Source: Zelopaecilomyces penicillatus
Lineage: Eukaryota; Ascomycota; Sordariomycetes; Hypocreales; Pseudodiploosporaceae
Direction: 5' to 3'
DNA length: 64,000 nucleotides
Assembly (NCBI GenBank): GCA_005765155.1
Contig: VCCP01000006.1
Span: 3,608,501-3,672,500, forward strand
Made by a program: the position numbers and the translations under genes
Shown here: piece after piece, positions 59,255-64,000 of the stretch
Layout of the letters: each line of letters starts with the position of its first letter
Numbering within the stretch: position 1 is the first letter of the stretch
Notes under the pieces: model-generated
What the model was told of the DNA's origin: nothing
Seen by the model: only the letters and a program-made list of their open reading frames with translations
Databases searched by the model: none

Positions 59255-59968
59255 TCAACAGCTGCCAAACACAACATTCCCAACAGTTACAACATCGTCC
59301 AATCTCGGAGCGTGCATCGACTTTTTCAGCAACATATGCACACAATGCGACGTGTGCTCGTACCTTCGCGTCAAGTGGTCACTGCGAAGGCCATTGGTGT
59401 AAGCATGTGCAAGACGTAGAAGAATCCATGCGCAGTGCACCGAATGTTCACGACTCGTTGACCACCATCTCGCGCCGTCTACTGCGCCATCGCCTAGAGC
59501 TGCAAGTTCTTCGAGTCCCATCTGGTTGCGTCCACCTTTATCGCTCCAATACACCCAGGTTGCATTGCTGCCGTTGTTGGAGAAGGATTCTCCGGCTGCG
59601 ATGAACTCCTCGAGACCATGTCGCACACATGGGGCTGGTAGCCACGCCTTTGCTAGTAGATCAAACTGACAACCCATTGCAGTGGCCTCTACAACTGAGT
59701 TGCCACATGTAAGCCCCCCGAGTTGATTGCTGTTTGGGGTTGTTGAGGTCGGTGATCGAACTCCAAAATGCAAAGTGCAGAGCACAGTCAGGGCAATGGT
59801 GAGAAGTGCGGTTATAATCTGCCAAAGACGAGTTGATGATGGCCCATTTCGCGTGTGATAGTCGCAGCAGGTATGGGTTTCAAGCGACGGTTGTGTAGGC
59901 TCCGTCAACTTATCGTAATGACCCCTCTGGTTTGAACGGTGAAAACCCGCAAGAAACATTTCCATCAT
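59255..59968 (-). CDS. UstYa-like (DUF3328) oxidase, copy A
   Basis: 237 aa, single exon. One membrane segment (IITALLTIALTVLCTLHFG) near residue 55 is followed by CGNSVVEATAMGCQFDLLAKAWLPAPC, the family entry motif. Two HxxHC motifs follow, HSVHCAWILLR and HTSHCVHMLL, the expected metal-binding signature. UstYa and UstYb act in ustiloxin biosynthesis, and related DUF3328 proteins act in phomopsin, asperipin and cyclochlorotine pathways, where they perform oxidative cyclisation or hydroxylation of peptides. It is transcribed divergently from copy B, sharing a promoter with a paired GTCGGACC/GGTCCGAC element. Confidence 0.9.
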   Translation of the reverse strand: MMEMFLAGFHRSNQRGHYDKLTEPTQPSLETHTCCDYHTRNGPSSTRLWQIITALLTIALTVLCTLHFGVRSPTSTTPNSNQLGGLTCGNSVVEATAMGCQFDLLAKAWLPAPCVRHGLEEFIAAGESFSNNGSNATWVYWSDKGGRNQMGLEELAALGDGAVDGARWWSTSREHSVHCAWILLRLAHAYTNGLRSDHLTRRYEHTSHCVHMLLKKSMHAPRLDDVVTVGNVVFGSC

Positions 59969-60601
59969 ATCAAGTAGGCAAGTAATAGTCGATTTGTATG
60001 AAAACCATCACAATTGAGTGCCTATCATTTGAAGCTTGGGGCGTGGTATCTTACAATTGGGGTGGTTCGTGACCAAGATGAACACACGTCTTGGCAAAAT
60101 GAGAGAATGTTATCAGCGACCAAGTCTCACTGCGTTGAATATACCTAATCAGAAGGAAAGATGGTTAATTGAGTGTGCACAAGGGGTCAGAGGTAAGGGA
60201 ATGCAAGAATTGCGTGGGCGGATAATGTCTGTACAATTCCGGATTCGGGTAGGAACCGAGTCGGACCGGGTGAGGGTTGCTGTGGTCCGACAGCATTCAT
60301 GGGGTGTCATTGGTTTTAATGCATTAGACGACAAGCATCTACTACAGAAACCATCTTTGCCCTACAGTCTACGGTGCAATGACTAATACCACGTCTCCTG
60401 TATTTCTTACCGGGCATGTCACCAACTCGAAGTCAACCTGCCTGCGTCTCTTGAGATTTAGTTGCTCGCCAGTTCAACATTGTTGAGTCTTTTCTAGTGT
60501 CTTTTTTGGGTGTAAACGATTTAGAGAATATCAGGTCAGTTTTTCCATACAATTAAATACTATTCTGAATATATCTGATTACTGACAACAAATTTCCATA
60601 G
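59969..60601. promoter_or_regulatory. divergent promoter of UstYa-like copies A and B, with inverted repeat
   Basis: A perfect 8-bp inverted repeat GTCGGACC (60260-60267) / GGTCCGAC (60284-60291), spacer 16 bp, lies between the two genes. Its CGG...CCG character is what Zn2Cys6 dimers commonly bind. The ORF across it has no recognisable family. Confidence 0.55.
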
Positions 60602-61378
60602 ATGATTGCTTATTGCCCACCTACCACAATGCCTTCCCAGCACAACTACTCTTTATTGCGCGATCAGTCAGAGACTGAGTCCAAGTTACCGCATGAACAG
60701 CATAAACTTCTGCAAATCTGGCTCAAACACAAATTCGTTATCCTTTTTGTTCTGTCAAATATCTTGACATTTGTTGTTTGCCTTCTTACATCGCGCTCTC
60801 TGGTCTGTGCAAGCAGTCCGCTCTCACAGAAGTCACCCCCAATCAGTCAACAGTGGGAAGAAGTCTCCAAAACAAGAACATCTCAGGTCATTGATGGTAT
60901 TGAATTCATGGGGACCAAGTGCGGGAACAGCTGGCAGGAAGCCAAGGCCATGGGCTGTCACTTCGACGTCATGGCATCCAGATGGTATGCGCCCGAATGT
61001 TTCGACAAAAGTGTCCTCGACGATATGCTGGCTGAGCCACATATCGATTGGAACTTCACCTGGTATGCAGACAAATACCACCGAGTGGTCGTGCCGTCTG
61101 AGAAGGTGCTCAGCGGCGAATTCGACAAGGTGTATCCCGATAATCTCTTCCATATCAAGCACTGCCTACACCTCTGGCGCAAGCTTCACCACGCAGTCAT
61201 AAAAGGTATGCCTGTGGATGAAGAGATCCTAGACTACAAACATACTGTACATTGTACAAAGATGATTATGGACTGGACAAGTCCAAACTTTCAACGGCAC
61301 TCAGTTACTTCAGCAAAGTCGGGAACACCGTTTTGTAGATCTAACCCTGTGGGATTGTTGGAAGTGAAGGGGCAGTGA
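60602..61378 (+). CDS. UstYa-like (DUF3328) oxidase, copy B
   Basis: 258 aa from the first ATG; a second ATG at 60629 (MPSQHNYSLLRDQ) would shorten it by nine residues and looks equally likely. One membrane segment (FVILFVLSNILTFVVCLL) near residue 50. Then CGNSWQEAKAMGCHFDVMASRWYAPEC and two HxxHC motifs, HIKHCLHLWRK and HTVHCTKMIMD. The same architecture as copy A, but diverged in the linker. It lies about 525 bp upstream of the repeat-containing precursor gene in the same direction, consistent with a modifying enzyme for that peptide. Confidence 0.9.
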   Translation: MIAYCPPTTMPSQHNYSLLRDQSETESKLPHEQHKLLQIWLKHKFVILFVLSNILTFVVCLLTSRSLVCASSPLSQKSPPISQQWEEVSKTRTSQVIDGIEFMGTKCGNSWQEAKAMGCHFDVMASRWYAPECFDKSVLDDMLAEPHIDWNFTWYADKYHRVVVPSEKVLSGEFDKVYPDNLFHIKHCLHLWRKLHHAVIKGMPVDEEILDYKHTVHCTKMIMDWTSPNFQRHSVTSAKSGTPFCRSNPVGLLEVKGQ

Positions 61379-61904
61379 GAATAACCAAATAGATTGTTCA
61401 ATGTTACTGTGGAGACACAAACCCAACAATACAGATTTATGCTCTACAATCCCATCTCAGCATTCTTGTGATGTAATTTAGTACATTTTTTCCAATGTTC
61501 CTCTATCATAGCTTCGGATGTTAGCATGATCGCCGGTCCGGTACGATTTCTTCGGCCTCATCCATTTCGGGCCGACAGTATATTCACCCAACCAACCGAG
61601 GGGAAAGTTATGCACCACCACAGCGCTCACCTCAGTCCGAACGGTAGATGAAAGCAATATCCGAACCTGTTTGGAGTCCATTTCCATTTAGCCGCGGTCC
61701 GAGAGACTACACCAATGATGCACTCCAGTGTTCAGAAAAGATTGCGCATGTTGCTCAAATAAAGCAAAGGTGTTGGAACGCCAAAGCATCATCACCCCTT
61801 GCTAACAATACTTCAACCTATTCTTTCAGTGAACGCAGCGCAATATTGGTTTTTTTCGGAGATACGCACGCCTCAAATCAAGAAGCTTGAACACGAAATC
61901 TACC
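61379..61904. promoter_or_regulatory. precursor gene promoter with repeated GGTCCG-type motifs
   Basis: Contains GGTCCGG (61535-61541), AGTCCGA (61634-61640) and GGTCCGA (61696-61702) upstream of the precursor start, the same core as in the neighbouring promoters. No gene supported. Confidence 0.5.
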
Positions 61905-62189
61905 ATGAAGATCTCCATTCTTTACACTGCCGTGTTTGCAGTGCTCGCTGCTGCTGCGCCGGTTCAGAGAGACACATCTTCTCGTGTCGCTGCGGTCCCG
62001 CGTTCCCCTCAGCTCCCCACCATTTACGAAGAAGATTTTGTGCAGGATAAAAGGCAGCTTCCCACAATTTATGAGGAGGACTTTGTGCAAGACAAAAGAC
62101 AACTTCCTACCATCTATGAAGAAGACTTTGTGCAGGACAAAAGACAGCTTCCCACCATTTACGAGGAGGATTTTGTGCAGGACAAATAA
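61905..62189 (+). CDS. RiPP precursor with four identical Kex2-delimited core units
   Basis: 94 aa from the ATG at 61905; an upstream in-frame TTG is not used. Signal peptide MKISILYTAVFAVLAAAA is followed by a 20-residue leader. Then come four copies of QLPTIYEEDFVQD, each followed by KR except the last, which ends DK-stop. Lys-Arg is the Kex2 site used to cut out cores in ustiloxin-, asperipin- and epichloecyclin-type precursors, after which the basic residues are trimmed. The likely core contains a Tyr, the residue usually cross-linked or hydroxylated in dikaritins. The three neighbouring UstYa-like genes fit this pathway. The first unit is preceded by VPRSP rather than KR. The product is not known to me. 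Confidence 0.88.
   Translation: MKISILYTAVFAVLAAAAPVQRDTSSRVAAVPRSPQLPTIYEEDFVQDKRQLPTIYEEDFVQDKRQLPTIYEEDFVQDKRQLPTIYEEDFVQDK
62010..62186 (+). repeat. four 45-bp tandem repeats (last 42 bp) encoding the core peptide
   Basis: Units start at 62010, 62055, 62100 and 62145. Their DNA differs at many third-codon positions, but the 14-15 encoded residues are the same in all four. Confidence 0.95.
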
Positions 62190-63043
62190 GTGACAGTGAG
62201 TTTCCTGCATAATTATCAGCAGGTAGCAATAATGAGCTAACATTTCTACTGCGAGTGCATCAATCTCTATCGGTTTGATACAGTTTTCATTCAATTTGGG
62301 TTGTTTAAAGATAACTTGTATGGTCCGATGTGGCGCTGCGATGGGCAGCACAGCTCAAAGGTAGTTTATTTATTACTGACTACATGTTGTTATCTGGTGG
62401 CGAATGGAAATGAATTTGACTGGTTGGAATTTAAACATCTTGAACTTTTTATATGAGTAACGTGTGGGCCTTTGTAGATCCTTAATCGTGTTAGGTCAAG
62501 TGTACTTGTTGAATAGTTCAAACTGTAGCCCTTTGTATGCCTACTCCCAGCTTACTATGGCAAAATAACAGCCTTCACCCATTCTTACTCTACAGACAAT
62601 ATGTGACCTAGTTCAACCTATTCTGTCAGCTACCACATGATGTAGATGTCCTATGAGCGAAGAATCAGCGGTCATTATTTCTCTTAGTGAAGAATATCCC
62701 GTCCTGTAACGCAAGTTCCTATGAGTTGTAACATCTCATTATTCCGTGCCTATCGCACCACAAAGTGCAGCCCCACCCACACACACTAGTCATCGGACCA
62801 GAACGCTCGGTCCGAAAGGATCACGGCCTTGGTTGAGTCCCCCGATCCAAAACGGGTGAGAATTTATGACCAGGATCTTTTTTTGACAAGCCTTGAGATA
62901 TTACGCACAACTGCTGTTGGGGCTTGTGGACCATTCCGTGGGTAACAGTCGCTACGTTTAGTGAAGGCCAGAACCACGGTCTCTCAGTTTCCAAAGTGTA
63001 ACTCCTTTGGTTGAACTAAGAAGCACGACTTTCACTTGTCAGT
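62190..63043. promoter_or_regulatory. promoter of UstYa-like copy C with inverted motif
   Basis: TCGGACC (62793-62799) and GGTCCGA (62809-62815) form an inverted pair with a 9-bp spacer, about 230 bp upstream of the next start. No gene is supported in this stretch. Confidence 0.5.
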
Positions 63044-63889
63044 ATGGCCCCAATGGCAGAAACAACATATTTTAACATTAATATCGACAGCGACGTTATA
63101 TCTTGTATTGCGATGTCGGACGATCATGGACATCTCCTTACAAATGAGGAAGATGGTGCTTATACAGACAAAACAAGTGATAGCACCTTCACCTATAAAG
63201 GTTTCAATTTACCTGATCGGTCCCGGTCGAGATGGGGTCACTTAAGTAAGGCCATTGTCTTTTCAACAATTGTGGCAGCTTTCATCTTGATCTCGTTCAC
63301 TACCTCTCTGGCAGCACAGCTTCTTGTCGCTAGACACCACTGGTCCACCAATACGCCTGTGCAAAAGGTCACAGATTATTCTGTTTGCAAAGCAGGCACG
63401 GAATTCAACTGCGGCACCACGGCGGCAGAAGCGCGTGCCATGGGATGCCATTTTCAGCTATGGTCGTATAGCTGGGTCCCTCACGATTGCTACGACCCCG
63501 AGTTACATAGAGCCTTTCTCCGACGGCAGGCTGAAGAGGGTTGGGGATATTTCCGCGACAGGGACGGCCATGAAGAGATACCTCTTGATGTGATTCTTCG
63601 CGGTGATATCAGCGAGATTTTCACAACATGGGGCCAACACTTTTGGCACTGCGCGTACTATCAACGCAATTTCTTTCTCGCCAAGGTGGGCATCACGAAC
63701 CGTGATCTTGACTTGCACCATAGCCTTCATTGCCAGAAATGGATGTCGAACCCGTTTTATCATCCTTGGAATACCACCAATGTCAATCTTACTGTGGGGT
63801 TTCATACTTGCGATTCTGTTCATGGTTTGGGTGTCTTGGATAAAACAGAGGACTTTATTTTTCATCACCCTCCGAGTCAGATTGGATAA
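63044..63889 (+). CDS. UstYa-like (DUF3328) oxidase, copy C
   Basis: 281 aa, single exon, with a longer cytosolic N-terminus than copies A and B. Membrane segment IVFSTIVAAFILISFTTSLA near residue 80. Then FNCGTTAAEARAMGCHFQLWSYSWVPHDC, and two HxxHC motifs, HFWHCAYYQRN and HSLHCQKWM. Extra Asn-X-Thr/Ser sites near the C-terminus (WNTTNVNLT) suit a lumenal domain. As the third UstYa-like gene around one precursor it is probably a further oxidase of the same pathway. The window ends 111 bp later, so additional cluster genes such as a tyrosinase, P450 or methyltransferase could lie beyond. Confidence 0.9.
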   Translation: MAPMAETTYFNINIDSDVISCIAMSDDHGHLLTNEEDGAYTDKTSDSTFTYKGFNLPDRSRSRWGHLSKAIVFSTIVAAFILISFTTSLAAQLLVARHHWSTNTPVQKVTDYSVCKAGTEFNCGTTAAEARAMGCHFQLWSYSWVPHDCYDPELHRAFLRRQAEEGWGYFRDRDGHEEIPLDVILRGDISEIFTTWGQHFWHCAYYQRNFFLAKVGITNRDLDLHHSLHCQKWMSNPFYHPWNTTNVNLTVGFHTCDSVHGLGVLDKTEDFIFHHPPSQIG

Positions 63890-64000
63890 CTTCTGAGGTA
63901 GCAGTTAGTTGTCAACTAGTGAAATATTTAGCTTCTCGCAATTTTGTATCTCCTCTAAAGAACTCTGAGCAAATGTGCACCATGATCTTGTTTTCTTTTT

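Noticed and set aside
59146..59604. 152-aa plus-strand ORF overlapping UstYa copy A
   Set aside because: Opposite strand to a clear DUF3328 protein and without family similarity.
61887..61904. TTG-started extension of the precursor
   Set aside because: The ATG at 61905 opens directly with a signal peptide.
62010..62186. Tandem repeats as a CRISPR array or minisatellite
   Set aside because: Repeats are contiguous without spacers, in frame, and conserved at protein rather than DNA level.

Overview
This window looks like nuclear DNA of a filamentous ascomycete (Pezizomycotina; I would guess a sordariomycete such as Hypocreales). The genes are interrupted by short introns of about 50-110 bases with GT(A/G)AGT-like donors and CTGAC/CTAAC-like branch sites. 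Gene content is accessory and secondary-metabolic: a highly reducing polyketide synthase, an isocyanide synthase, UstYa-type (DUF3328) proteins, Zn2Cys6 regulation, small secreted cysteine-rich proteins and ankyrin proteins.

Layout. 0-4.4 kb holds the tail of an alpha/beta hydrolase, a Dal5-type MFS transporter and a nucleotidyltransferase-like protein. 4.4-8.4 kb is gene-poor and carries two unusual tRNA-like elements. 8.4-13 kb holds a secreted PLC-like phosphodiesterase, a small secreted protein and an epoxide-hydrolase-like enzyme. 13-40 kb is a polyketide neighbourhood: a six-exon HR-PKS (about 2707 aa, KS-AT-DH-MT-ER-KR-ACP, no release domain), a P450, an FSH1/LovG-type serine hydrolase, a membrane-anchored GH65 trehalase-like protein, a BAHD/Tri101-type acyltransferase, an acyl-CoA dehydrogenase, a matrixin-like metalloprotease fused to a PLL-type beta-propeller, and an O-methyltransferase. 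42-44.3 kb encodes an isocyanide synthase fused to a TauD-type dioxygenase (PvcA-PvcB in one chain). 46.7-49.9 kb is a large ankyrin protein with a poly-Asn tract. 50.6-53.4 kb has three related small secreted cysteine-rich genes, one frame-shifted. 54.4-57.1 kb is a Zn2Cys6 regulator whose fourth zinc cysteine appears to be arginine. 58.1-59.1 kb is a gluconokinase-like gene with a frame break.

The most exciting part is the right end (59.2-63.9 kb): a candidate fungal RiPP (dikaritin/ustiloxin-like) cluster. A 94-aa secreted precursor carries four protein-identical 15-residue units ending in Lys-Arg, surrounded by three UstYa-like proteins that each have two HxxHC motifs. The precursor repeats differ from one another only at synonymous positions. 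A GGTCCGA/TCGGACC motif, twice as an inverted pair, recurs in the promoters of the cluster and once upstream of the gluconokinase-like gene. The cluster may continue beyond the window. Exon boundaries below were read by eye from splice consensus, frame and family conservation; functional names are family-level inferences.
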